Source: Candidatus Neomicrothrix sp. UBA2974 (lineage in GTDB: Bacteria > Actinomycetota > Acidimicrobiia > Acidimicrobiales > MedAcidi-G1). Taken from it: 64,000 nt of DNA. The number at the start of each line of letters is the position of its first letter. Positions within the stretch are counted from its first letter, which is position 1. The stretch is from the NCBI GenBank assembly GCA_002348705.1, contig DEAU01000022.1, positions 94,910-158,909 on the forward strand, written 5' to 3'. The translations under genes were made by a program, and so were the position numbers. The notes below the pieces were generated by a model. That model was given only the letters and a program-made list of their open reading frames with translations. It had not been told where the DNA came from and ran no database searches. This document shows, piece by piece, positions 25,101 through 33,246 of this stretch.

Positions 25101-25666
25101 CTTCGAAGGTCCTCCAGCATGTCCACGTCGGTTGGATCTCCGGGACAAGCTACTTCCACCAATAGGTCGGGCCGCCCTGAAATGAGGTTCCGCGCCCCCT
25201 CGTCACCACCGACCGGCAAGTCGTCCCAAAGCTCCCGGCCGATCCTCGTGGGTGGCCGTCGACGCCCGTCGAATGTAGCGACGGCCAGAGGCGACGGGGC
25301 CGCCGCTACCGCTCGCCAAGCTTCCGATGGCACACCGGGACTGTCAGCCAAACCGACCACCACTGCCGCATGACCTACTAATCGTGCATGCTCCACAGCC
25401 AGTCGCAGCGAGCTAGCCTGACCATCCAACCATCGGTCATTGTGGAGGACTGTGGCTCCATCGGGAACGATCCCGGCACCAACTAGGTCGGCAGGACCTG
25501 CCACTATCACCAACTCGTCCAAGCCAGCCTCCGCAGCAGCTATCAGGGCGTAGGCGGCCAGAGGACGGCCAGCGGCGAGCGCCAACAGTTTGTGTCCGTC
25601 GCCGTCCCAGCGGGTTCCACCGCCGGCGGCCAGAACCACAGCGGCGACCGTGCCAGGCACAAACAC
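25091..25666 (-). CDS. mocA: Molybdenum cofactor cytidylyltransferase-like (MocA/MobA-like NTP transferase)
   Basis: 191 residues. The nucleotidyltransferase signature is VVLAAGGGTRWDGDGHKLLA at the N-terminus, with a central ELVIVAGPADLV strand and a GLADSPGVPSEAWRAV motif near residue 105, which matches the conserved D-x-P segment of MocA. It attaches CMP (or GMP) to molybdopterin, giving the dinucleotide cofactor used by CoxL-type hydroxylases. The position between XdhC and CoxG supports a role in maturing that enzyme. It starts 7 bp after the XdhC C-terminal gene. Confidence 0.86.
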   Translation of the reverse strand: MFVPGTVAAVVLAAGGGTRWDGDGHKLLALAAGRPLAAYALIAAAEAGLDELVIVAGPADLVGAGIVPDGATVLHNDRWLDGQASSLRLAVEHARLVGHAAVVVGLADSPGVPSEAWRAVAAAPSPLAVATFDGRRRPPTRIGRELWDDLPVGGDEGARNLISGRPDLLVEVACPGDPTDVDMLEDLRRWN

Positions 25667-25672
25667 GCTCGC

Positions 25673-26491
25673 TCAGTCGTGAATCGGGCCGTCGGTAGTC
25701 GACAGCGCTTGTGCGGAACGTCCAGTTCGAAGAGCGATAATCTCCGAGACAATTGAGATAGCTGTTTCTTCAGGGGTCCGGGCACCGATATCCAAGCCGA
25801 TTGGTGATCGAAGACGAGCAATCGCCTCGTCAGTCACACCGGCCTCCCGAAGGCGGCCCAACCGGTCAGCATGGGTCCGCCGCGAACCCATGACCCCGAT
25901 GTAGCCAACTGCAGTGGCTAGTGCACCGACGATCGCAGGGACGTCGAATTTCACATCATGAGTTAGAACACAAACGGCATCGCGCCGACGCAGATCAGGA
26001 CCCACTTGGGCCAGAAGACGGTCAGGCCAGTCCACAACAACTTCATCAGCCAACGGAAACCGCTGCCGAGTAGCAAAAACCTCACGGGCATCACACACGG
26101 TGATTCTGTAGCCAAGCACTTTGGCCACCCGAACCAGTGCCGCTGTGAAATCGACAGCTCCGAAAACCAGCATTCTGGGAGGCGCTGCAAACGACTCGAT
26201 AAAAACCGAAACAGCATTCTCTCGGGCCTCGCCGCGCTCGCCATAGTGACGGACGCCGCTGCGACCAGCTGACAACTCACCCAAAGCGTCGCGGGTCACC
26301 ACGCGGTCAAGGTCGTCGTCACCGAGGGTGCCGTCCACCTCGTGGCCATCCCGGTGGGTTCGCCTAACGAGAAGTTTCTGACCTACACCCGGACCATCTA
26401 CCACGGTGGCCAAAGCACACGGTATTTCGTCGGCCAGCAACCCGGCGAACCTGTCGAACAGCCCATCCATCTCATCAGACATCTCGCTCAC
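25673..26491 (-). CDS. XdhC/CoxF family, C-terminal Rossmann half as a separate protein
   Basis: 272 residues from GTG 26491, in a GTGA overlap with the N-terminal-half gene. It has an N-terminal segment, then a Rossmann motif RMLVFGAVDFTAALVRVAKVLG (GxxxxxxAL form) followed by CDAREVFATRQRFPLADEVVVDWP, then AVCVLTHDVKFDVPAIVGAL and the YIGVMGSRRTHADRL and GLDIGARTPEETAISI motifs of XdhC_C. XdhC/CoxF proteins bind molybdenum cofactor and insert its sulfurated form into the hydroxylase. The XdhC_CoxI N-terminal domain is encoded by the adjacent gene. Confidence 0.88.
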   Translation of the reverse strand: MSEMSDEMDGLFDRFAGLLADEIPCALATVVDGPGVGQKLLVRRTHRDGHEVDGTLGDDDLDRVVTRDALGELSAGRSGVRHYGERGEARENAVSVFIESFAAPPRMLVFGAVDFTAALVRVAKVLGYRITVCDAREVFATRQRFPLADEVVVDWPDRLLAQVGPDLRRRDAVCVLTHDVKFDVPAIVGALATAVGYIGVMGSRRTHADRLGRLREAGVTDEAIARLRSPIGLDIGARTPEETAISIVSEIIALRTGRSAQALSTTDGPIHD

Positions 26492-26802
26492 CAATCCAAC
26501 GGCTCAAGAAATAGGTGGATGGTGCCACCACAGGTCAGGCCTACGGCAAACGCCTCATCGTCGCTGTAGCCAAAGGCCACCATGCGGCGCTCGCCGGTGG
26601 CAAGGACTTCGAGGGCTTCGACGACTACCGCCCCTTCGACGCAACCCCCTGATACAGAACCGGCCACCTCGCCGTCTTCAGCTACAGCCATAGCCGCACC
26701 AGGCAAGCGCGGGCCTGATCCCTCGAGGTCGACGACACGCGCTAATGCCACCCTCCGACCCTGGTGACGCCAACGCTGGAGGTCGCTGAGGATCTCTCGC
26801 AC
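26488..26802 (-). CDS. XdhC_CoxI domain protein, N-terminal half as a separate small gene
   Basis: 104 residues from GTG 26802. This is the XdhC_CoxI domain: RRVALARVVDLEGSGPRLPGAAMAV, the Gly/Cys motif GSVSGGCVEGAVVVEA and the end GLTCGGTIHLFLEPL. In many bacteria this domain is fused in front of the Rossmann part; here the two are separate, overlapping genes. The conserved Cys-containing GGC and TCGG motifs are thought to take part in cofactor binding or sulfuration. It is divergent from ppc, with a 159-bp gap that contains an inverted repeat. Confidence 0.87.
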   Translation of the reverse strand: MREILSDLQRWRHQGRRVALARVVDLEGSGPRLPGAAMAVAEDGEVAGSVSGGCVEGAVVVEALEVLATGERRMVAFGYSDDEAFAVGLTCGGTIHLFLEPLDW

Positions 26803-26877
26803 TCCGTCAGGCTAGGGGCCGACAACGCCACGGGGACTACTAGAGAAGCTTGGAGATGGCCGGCCCAAAGTCCGAGG

Positions 26878-26894
26878 GACGCTCAACGAGCGTC
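26878..26894. promoter_or_regulatory. Perfect 7-bp inverted repeat in the ppc/xdhC divergent gap
   Basis: GACGCTC and GAGCGTC are perfect inverse complements separated by AAC, 67 bp before the ppc ATG and 75 bp before the xdhC-like GTG. Its location between divergent genes suits an operator for a dimeric regulator or an RNA hairpin in either leader. No T-run follows on either strand, so it is not a typical terminator. It is a motif observation; no regulator is identified. Confidence 0.35.
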
Positions 26895-26961
26895 AGGCCG
26901 CGCTGGCGCACTATTTGAATCTTCTCGGCAGCAGATTCGCCGCCGCAACTACATTTCGGGT

Positions 26962-29688
26962 ATGTCGCAACTAGCCCCCGTAACGCCGGAAGGCAGCCAT
27001 GAACCCACTGATGCTGCACTCAGGGCGGATATCCGGCGCCTTGGCACCCAACTGGGCAACACCCTGGTCCGACAGCATGGCCCCGACCTCCTAGGAGCCG
27101 TAGAACGGATCCGCACTCTGACTCGCCATCTCCGCGAGCAGCGCACAGACGAAGCTGTTACCACCGAACTGCACGAACTTTTCGATGACACCGACGTGGC
27201 CCACGCCATTCTCCTGGTTCGCGCCTTCACGGTGTACTTCCACCTGGCAAATGTCGCTGAACAGGTCCACCGAATAGAGGACCTCAACTCGGGTTCGCCC
27301 AACGCTGCCAACCAGTTCGACGAGACCATCCACTCACTAGTTGACAGAGGAATCCAACCATCCGAGATCGCCCAACTCATCGGCCGAGCCGAACTCCGCC
27401 CTGTATTCACCGCTCACCCCACCGAGGCATCCCGCCGGGCGATCCTGGACAAGCTGGCAACGGTCAGTCGGCTCTTGGAGCAACGAACCGAGCACCGGCG
27501 AACTGAAGCCGACCGTCGTCGAATCGACCGACGCATCGAGGAGATCATCGACGCTGTGTGGCAGACAGATGAGTTACGCCACGTGCGCCCCGATCCAATG
27601 GACGAAGCTCGTTTCGTCCTCTATTACTTGGACGTGACAGTGCGAGAGGCAGTACCAGACCTCTTCGACGAGATGGAGGCCACCCTGTCCTCCATCGGCA
27701 TCTCACTCCCCCACGACCGGGTCCCCATCCGCTTCGGCTCATGGGTTGGTGGCGACCGAGACGGAAACCCAAACGTGCTCCCCGCCACCACCGACCAGGT
27801 GATCAACTTGCAACGCCGATATGCCATGGAGACACTGGTGGACGAGGTGTTCAATCTGGGCCTAAAGCTCAGCATTAGCACCCGAGTCCACGACGTCTCC
27901 GACCAGTTGGCCGCCGCCGCCGAGGCCGATCGCCCTTCCCTAGCGGACCTAGGCAGCCGCCTTGATCCATCAGAGCCCTACCGAATCCGATGCGAGGCAA
28001 TCCGGCGGCGGCTATTGCATATGGTCGATGGCTCCACTGCCGGCCCGCCGTACACCACGCCAGAAGAACTCGACGCGGATCTCGGCCTCATCGAGGACTC
28101 ATTACGAGCCAATGGCGGCGATCTGGTGGCCAATGGGTCGGTTGCTCGTGTCCGCCGCATTCTCCGGATGATCGGTTTTCACTTTGCCACTCTCGATATC
28201 CGAGAGCACTCCGACCGCCATCACGAGGCCCTCACCGGACTGTTTTCGGCCGACGGCATCAGCTACGCGGACCTTTCAACACAGGAGCGATGCGACCTTC
28301 TGGCTGCCGAGTTGGAAAGTCGCCGACCTCTCGCCCCTCCCCGCAACACCGACGACGGCGCCCTGGCACTGTTCCGAACACTGCGCCTCCTGATGGACCG
28401 TGAGGGCGACGCAATCATCGAGAGCCACATCATTTCGATGACTCAAGGTGTCGATGACGTGCTGGCTCCAGTGGTCCTAGCCCGAGAGGTCGGGCTAATC
28501 GACCCAACCCGCGACACGGCTCGGATCGGTTTCGTTCCCCTTTTCGAGACCATCGACGACCTCCGCTCCATTGACACGATCCTGAGAGCCCTCTTCAAGA
28601 TCGCCCCCTACCGGCGCATCGTCGAACTACGCGGCGGTACTCAAGAGGTCATGGTCGGCTACTCCGACTCCAATAAGGACGGCGGCATCACAACCTCGCA
28701 ATGGGAGATCCACAAGGCCCTCCGGGCCATCCGCGATGTCTCGGACGAGAGCGGCATCCCCATTCGAGTATTCCATGGCCGTGGAGGGACCATCGGTCGC
28801 GGTGGCGGCCCGACCCACGCCTCGATCCTCAGCCAGCCCCATGGCGTGCTAGACGGAGAGGTCAAATTCACCGAACAGGGTGAGGTGATCGCAGACAAGT
28901 ACGGCCATCCAGATATCGCTCGACGCAACCTTGATCTGGCCTTCACCGCAGTATTGGAGGCATCGCTCGCCCACCGTGACCCCCGCCACGACGAGACAAC
29001 CGTCGATCGCTGGCACTCGATCATGGACGGGATATCAGACGACGCCTACGCCGCCTACCGACATTTCGTCGAGAGTCCTGGGCTCGTCGACTATTTCACC
29101 ACATCGACCCCGGTAGAAGAGCTCGGCGAAATGAACATCGGGTCACGACCCTCCCGGCGACATGGGGCTACGGCTGGCATCTCCGATCTGCGAGCCATTC
29201 CGTGGGTGTTCGGTTGGACACAATCACGCCAGATCATTCCCGGCTGGTACGGAGCCGGAAGCGGCCTAGCAGCCGCACGTGCTGCTGGTTGCGGCGATGA
29301 GTTGGCCCGGATGTGCAGGGACTGGCACTTCTTTCGGACGTTCGTCTCCAACGTGGAGATGACGCTGACCAAGACCGACTTGGCCATCGCCCGGCACTAC
29401 GTGGAACGCCTCGTGGATCCATCGCTCCACCACCTCTTCGAGGCGGTAGTTGAGGAGTACCACCGCACTGTTGTCGAAGTGCAGGCAATCACCGGCAGCG
29501 AACTCCTAGCCGAGAAACCAATGCTGCGTCGCACGCTCGCCGTGCGCGATGCCTACCTAGACCCAATCAACGTGCTCCAAGTGGAAATGCTGCATAGATC
29601 GCGAGCCGGCGAGACGACCGAGGAGCTGCAAAGAGGCCTCCTGCTAACAATCAACGGCATCGCCGCCGGTATGCGAAACACCGGCTGA
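26962..29688 (+). CDS. ppc: Phosphoenolpyruvate carboxylase
   Basis: 908 residues from ATG 26962, within the normal 870-970 range; upstream frame extension is unconserved. PEPC catalyses PEP + bicarbonate to oxaloacetate. Key motifs are present in order: catalytic His152 in VFTAHPTEASRR, GSWVGGDRDGNPN, FETIDDLRS, EVMVGYSDSNKDGG, the VFHGRGGTIGRGGGPTH loop, and the end GIAAGMRNTG, matching the conserved C-terminal NTG. The GxxxxGWTQSR segment (VFGWTQSR) is also intact. It sits on the opposite strand between the two halves of the cox cluster, and is convergent with coxE. An anaplerotic role in central carbon metabolism is well supported. Confidence 0.97.
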   Translation: MSQLAPVTPEGSHEPTDAALRADIRRLGTQLGNTLVRQHGPDLLGAVERIRTLTRHLREQRTDEAVTTELHELFDDTDVAHAILLVRAFTVYFHLANVAEQVHRIEDLNSGSPNAANQFDETIHSLVDRGIQPSEIAQLIGRAELRPVFTAHPTEASRRAILDKLATVSRLLEQRTEHRRTEADRRRIDRRIEEIIDAVWQTDELRHVRPDPMDEARFVLYYLDVTVREAVPDLFDEMEATLSSIGISLPHDRVPIRFGSWVGGDRDGNPNVLPATTDQVINLQRRYAMETLVDEVFNLGLKLSISTRVHDVSDQLAAAAEADRPSLADLGSRLDPSEPYRIRCEAIRRRLLHMVDGSTAGPPYTTPEELDADLGLIEDSLRANGGDLVANGSVARVRRILRMIGFHFATLDIREHSDRHHEALTGLFSADGISYADLSTQERCDLLAAELESRRPLAPPRNTDDGALALFRTLRLLMDREGDAIIESHIISMTQGVDDVLAPVVLAREVGLIDPTRDTARIGFVPLFETIDDLRSIDTILRALFKIAPYRRIVELRGGTQEVMVGYSDSNKDGGITTSQWEIHKALRAIRDVSDESGIPIRVFHGRGGTIGRGGGPTHASILSQPHGVLDGEVKFTEQGEVIADKYGHPDIARRNLDLAFTAVLEASLAHRDPRHDETTVDRWHSIMDGISDDAYAAYRHFVESPGLVDYFTTSTPVEELGEMNIGSRPSRRHGATAGISDLRAIPWVFGWTQSRQIIPGWYGAGSGLAAARAAGCGDELARMCRDWHFFRTFVSNVEMTLTKTDLAIARHYVERLVDPSLHHLFEAVVEEYHRTVVEVQAITGSELLAEKPMLRRTLAVRDAYLDPINVLQVEMLHRSRAGETTEELQRGLLLTINGIAAGMRNTG

Positions 29689-29738
29689 AGCCTTATTCCG
29701 TGGGCCCGTCAATGTCGTTAGCGCGGCCGAAAGCCAAC

Positions 29739-30863
29739 TCACTCTTCAGCTAACACCTCAGCTAGAGCCCGGAGTGAGTCCAGCGAGTGACCCTCTAGGA
29801 ACCGGTCGACGTGCGGCAGCGCAGCAGCCATTCCCCGCGCTAGAGGCTCATAACCAGGCGAAGCCTTCAACGGGTTCACCCAAACCATACGGTGGGCTAC
29901 CCGACCAAGTCGCTCCATCTGCTCATCCATGACCTCGGGGTCCCCGCGATCCCAGCCGTCTGACAGGAAGACGACCGTCGCACCCCTAGCCATACCACGC
30001 ATCCCCCATTCATCATTGAACGTCTTCAAGCCATCGCCCAACCGGGTCCCGCCAGACCAATCGACCACAACTTCAGCGGCTCGACGAAGGGCCGCGTCAG
30101 GGTCACGGCTGGCCAACTGTCGCGTGAGTCGCGTCAGTCGGGTGCCAAGAGCGAAAGCCTCGACGTCTCGCCGTCCCACCATTGCCGCATGCAGAAAGCG
30201 AACCAGAGCACGCGCGTAGGGCTCCATCGACCCTGAGACATCGAGGAGAAGTACAAGGCGACGCGGCCGATCACCTGGTTCCGCGAAAGCCCGCCGGACC
30301 GGCTCGCCGCCGGACCGCAGAGCAGCCCGAACAGTCCTGCGTATGTCAGGTCGACCACGCCGTGTCGCCGGCCGGAAACGCCGGGAACGACGTGTCGATC
30401 CGAAAAAGCGCAGACGAATCAAGAGTTCGTGGAGTTCGGCAAGTTCCTCATCAGAGCAATCCGCGAAGTCCTTAGCGCCGAGAATTTCGGTGCGCGACCA
30501 CCTGACGTTGAGGTGATCGCCATCCGATCCATCCTCCTCAGCTCCTTCAGTGTCGGGATCGGTCTCAGCGGTATCGAATAAGAGGGTGACTGGGTGCTGC
30601 GTGATTCGCGTCCGATCCTCTCTCAGCGCTCCGGTCCAGTGGTAAGCGAACACTTGGTCGTACAACTCGACGTCCTCTGGGCGACAGAGGAGGGTTGCTC
30701 GGCCAGACCAGTAGACGCCCGAACGGGAGTCGGCACCTACCGCAGCGACCGCCCGTCCAAATGAAAGGGTCGACCCCAAAGGCACGTCGAGACCAGCTAG
30801 ACGGAGCTCCTCAACGAAACGGACCAGATGACGGTCCAGGGTAAGAGCGCTGTCGCCGGCCAT
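29739..30863 (-). CDS. coxE: CoxE-like VWA domain protein
   Basis: 374 residues from ATG 30863 (TTG 30869 is an alternative). The C-terminal half has a von Willebrand A domain with an intact MIDAS motif, LVLLLDVSGSMEPYARALV (DxSxS), then DWSGGTRLGDGLKTFND and VVFLSDGWDRGDP. The N-terminal half has the family's pattern LVRFVEELRLAGLDVPLGS. CoxE pairs with the MoxR ATPase CoxD, and in Oligotropha the pair is needed to assemble the Cu/Mo centre. It follows coxD by 30 bp and is convergent with ppc. Confidence 0.87.
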   Translation of the reverse strand: MAGDSALTLDRHLVRFVEELRLAGLDVPLGSTLSFGRAVAAVGADSRSGVYWSGRATLLCRPEDVELYDQVFAYHWTGALREDRTRITQHPVTLLFDTAETDPDTEGAEEDGSDGDHLNVRWSRTEILGAKDFADCSDEELAELHELLIRLRFFGSTRRSRRFRPATRRGRPDIRRTVRAALRSGGEPVRRAFAEPGDRPRRLVLLLDVSGSMEPYARALVRFLHAAMVGRRDVEAFALGTRLTRLTRQLASRDPDAALRRAAEVVVDWSGGTRLGDGLKTFNDEWGMRGMARGATVVFLSDGWDRGDPEVMDEQMERLGRVAHRMVWVNPLKASPGYEPLARGMAAALPHVDRFLEGHSLDSLRALAEVLAEE

Positions 30864-30893
30864 GATCAACCAGTCCGGCCAGGGCCGAACGAC

Positions 30894-31808
30894 TCAGGCC
30901 CCACGCAGCAGTCCGACCACCTCACCGAAGCCACGAGCTCGGAGACGGTCCTGATCCTCGCGGTACTTCAACAATGCGCCGATGGTGGCATTCATCGCCT
31001 CGGCATCGAGATCGTCGACACCAACTAACACAAGGGCCTCCGCCCAGTCCAACGTCTCGGCGACACCGGGCGGCTTGTAAAGACCCATGCTTCGAAGTTC
31101 CGAAGCCACCTGGGCTATGTCGCTAGCCAACGAAGCAGGAACGTGAGGAGTCCGCACCCGTAGGATCTCTATCTCGCGTTCGACATCAGGATGCTGCACC
31201 CAGTGGTACAGGCAGCGTCGCTTGAGCGCGTCATGAACGTCGCGGGTGCGGTTCGAAGTGATGACCACGACAGGCGGTACCTCAGCACAGAATGTGCCGA
31301 GCTCGGGCACCGTGATCGCAAAGTCTGAGAGGATCTCCAAAAGAAAGGCCTCGAACTCGTCGTCGGCTCGATCAACCTCGTCGATCAACAAGACAGGTGG
31401 CACACCGTCGTTGGCTGCCAGCGAGCGGAGCAACGGCCGACGCACCAAAAAGCGCTCGTCGTAGAGCTCATCTTCGAGGGTCTTCATGTCAGTACCAGAT
31501 GTTGCTCCGGCAGCCTCTGCGGCACGAATATGAAGGAGTTGGCGAGAATAGTCCCACTCGTAAACGGACTGCGATACATCAAGTCCCTCATAGCACTGGA
31601 GGCGGATGAACTCGCCTCCCGTCCATGCGGCCAACGCACGCGCTACCTCCGTCTTGCCTACGCCAGCTTCGCCCTCCAAGAGCAAGGGGCGTTGTAGCCG
31701 CAGGGAAAGAAAGATTGCCGTGGCCAAGCCCTCATCAGCCAAATAGTCCTGAGCGGCAAGGGCAGCGACAACGTCATCGACACTGTCGGGGCCGTCTGTG
31801 AAGGCCAT
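30894..31808 (-). CDS. coxD: CoxD-like MoxR-family AAA+ ATPase
   Basis: 304 residues from ATG 31808; an in-frame TTG at 31871 would overlap coxM but adds unconserved residues. Walker A is LLEGEAGVGKTEVARALA, Walker B is PVLLIDEVDRADDEFEAFLLE, and sensor 1 is PVVVITSNRTRDVHDALKRRC with the arginine finger. The MoxR hallmark GLDVSQSVYEWDY is present. Such ATPases act as chaperones in metallo-enzyme maturation, together with a VWA partner, here CoxE directly downstream. It is third in line from coxM with a 55-bp gap. Confidence 0.9.
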   Translation of the reverse strand: MAFTDGPDSVDDVVAALAAQDYLADEGLATAIFLSLRLQRPLLLEGEAGVGKTEVARALAAWTGGEFIRLQCYEGLDVSQSVYEWDYSRQLLHIRAAEAAGATSGTDMKTLEDELYDERFLVRRPLLRSLAANDGVPPVLLIDEVDRADDEFEAFLLEILSDFAITVPELGTFCAEVPPVVVITSNRTRDVHDALKRRCLYHWVQHPDVEREIEILRVRTPHVPASLASDIAQVASELRSMGLYKPPGVAETLDWAEALVLVGVDDLDAEAMNATIGALLKYREDQDRLRARGFGEVVGLLRGA

Positions 31809-31863
31809 GCCCTTCAGGCTACGGGGCCTCTCCGATGACGGCTCCGTATGCGGCCCGAACGTG

Positions 31864-32691
31864 TCAGGCAATACCTGACTCCTCGAGGCCCCGCCGAGTC
31901 AACACGCGGGCAAGATGGCAACGATACTCCACGCCGGCATTGAGGTCAGCTGGTGGCTCAAGGCCATCGGCGGCTACAGCGGCTGCGTCCGCGGCAGACC
32001 CTCCAGAGACCACCGCAGCCTCCACGCCAGTGGCTCGGACAGGACGACTATCCATATTGACGAGGCCCACCCCGCATCGATCTCCATCCACCTGCACGGC
32101 GGCCCCGACTATGGCCCAGTCCTGGGCTCGGCGGTTGAACTTTTGGAAGGACCACCGAGCTCCGGGGGCCTTCGGCACTCGAACCTCAACCAGCATCTCG
32201 TCGGCGGCAAGGTCTGTCTCTAGGAATCCAGTAAAAAAATCGTCAGCGAAAACCTCGCGTCGACCAGCCAGCCCTTCGATCACCAGACTGCCGCCTAGGG
32301 CGATGATGGCAGCAGGTAGATCTGACGCCGGGTCGCCGTGAGACAACGACCCACCGAGGGTCCCGCGGTGACGGACCTGCGGATCACCGACCTTGGAAGT
32401 TGCTGCTGAAAGAAGGCCGGCTTGGCTGCGAACCAACTCGTTGACCTCTACGTCTCGGTGGCGGGTTAGTGCACCGATGGCGAGCACGTCTCCATCCTCC
32501 CGGACATAAGACATTTCGGACAATCGACCGATATCAACGACAACGGCCGGTGCTGCCAGTCGGTATTTCATAAGCGGCAGCAGTGAATGCCCACCAGCCA
32601 GAAGCTTTGCTTCCTCACCATGCTCCTTGAGCTGAGACAGGGCGTGTTCGACCGAGGTGGCCCGCTCATAGTCAAAGGAGGCCGGGATCAC
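31864..32691 (-). CDS. coxM: CoxM-like FAD-binding medium subunit of molybdenum hydroxylase
   Basis: 275 residues from GTG 32691, in a GTGA overlap with coxS. FAD-binding motifs are AKLLAGGHSLLPLMKYRL near the N-terminus and RHRGTLGGSLSHGDPASDLPAAI in the middle, both canonical for CoxM. The C-terminal CODH flavoprotein domain contains FQKFNRRAQDWAIVGAAV. It carries electrons from the [2Fe-2S] subunit to quinone or another acceptor. Size fits the usual 270-290 residues. Confidence 0.92.
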   Translation of the reverse strand: MIPASFDYERATSVEHALSQLKEHGEEAKLLAGGHSLLPLMKYRLAAPAVVVDIGRLSEMSYVREDGDVLAIGALTRHRDVEVNELVRSQAGLLSAATSKVGDPQVRHRGTLGGSLSHGDPASDLPAAIIALGGSLVIEGLAGRREVFADDFFTGFLETDLAADEMLVEVRVPKAPGARWSFQKFNRRAQDWAIVGAAVQVDGDRCGVGLVNMDSRPVRATGVEAAVVSGGSAADAAAVAADGLEPPADLNAGVEYRCHLARVLTRRGLEESGIA

Positions 32692-33158
32692 GATTCGCCC
32701 TTTCCAGAACCAGAAGCCTGAAGGACGGCAGCCACTATGTTGTGGTAGCCCGTGCAACGGCAGAGGTTGCCCTCTAACCCCTCACGCACCTCCGCCTCGG
32801 TCGGATTTGGCACCTCGTCAAGGAGGGATACGGCGGCCATAACCATGCCCGGAGTGCAGTAGCCACACTGCAGGGCATGACATTCGTGAAAGGCCTGTTG
32901 CATTGGATGAAGGACATCGCCGTCTGCCAGACCCTCGATGGTCGTGACCTCAAGCCCGTCGGCCTGCACTGCCAGCATCGTGCACGACTTCACGGCCTCA
33001 CCCGCAAGATGCACGGTGCAGGCGCCACATGAAGACGAGTCGCAACCTATGTTGGTGCCAGTCAGGCTGGCGCTCTCCCGGATGAAGTGGACTAGCAGCG
33101 TCCGTGGCTCGACGTCGTCGGACACCACCTCACCGTTGATGGTCATCGATACCTGCAT
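32688..33158 (-). CDS. coxS: CoxS-like [2Fe-2S] small subunit of molybdenum hydroxylase
   Basis: 156 residues from ATG 33158 (the open frame upstream is discarded). Both iron-sulfur clusters are complete: the plant-ferredoxin type with Cys39, 44, 47 and 59 (GCDSSSCGACTV then SC), and the second with Cys98, 101, 133 and 135 (CGYCTPGM then CRCTGY). It passes electrons from molybdenum to the FAD subunit. Gene order L, S, M here differs from M, S, L of Oligotropha. It lies 88 bp after coxL. Confidence 0.94.
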   Translation of the reverse strand: MQVSMTINGEVVSDDVEPRTLLVHFIRESASLTGTNIGCDSSSCGACTVHLAGEAVKSCTMLAVQADGLEVTTIEGLADGDVLHPMQQAFHECHALQCGYCTPGMVMAAVSLLDEVPNPTEAEVREGLEGNLCRCTGYHNIVAAVLQASGSGKGES

Positions 33159-33246
33159 CGACTCTCCCTCTTGCAACACCGAACTGTGTCGGACCCTCCG
33201 AACGGACTGCATGAACCGGGATTACACACTACTTCCAGCCAACCCA

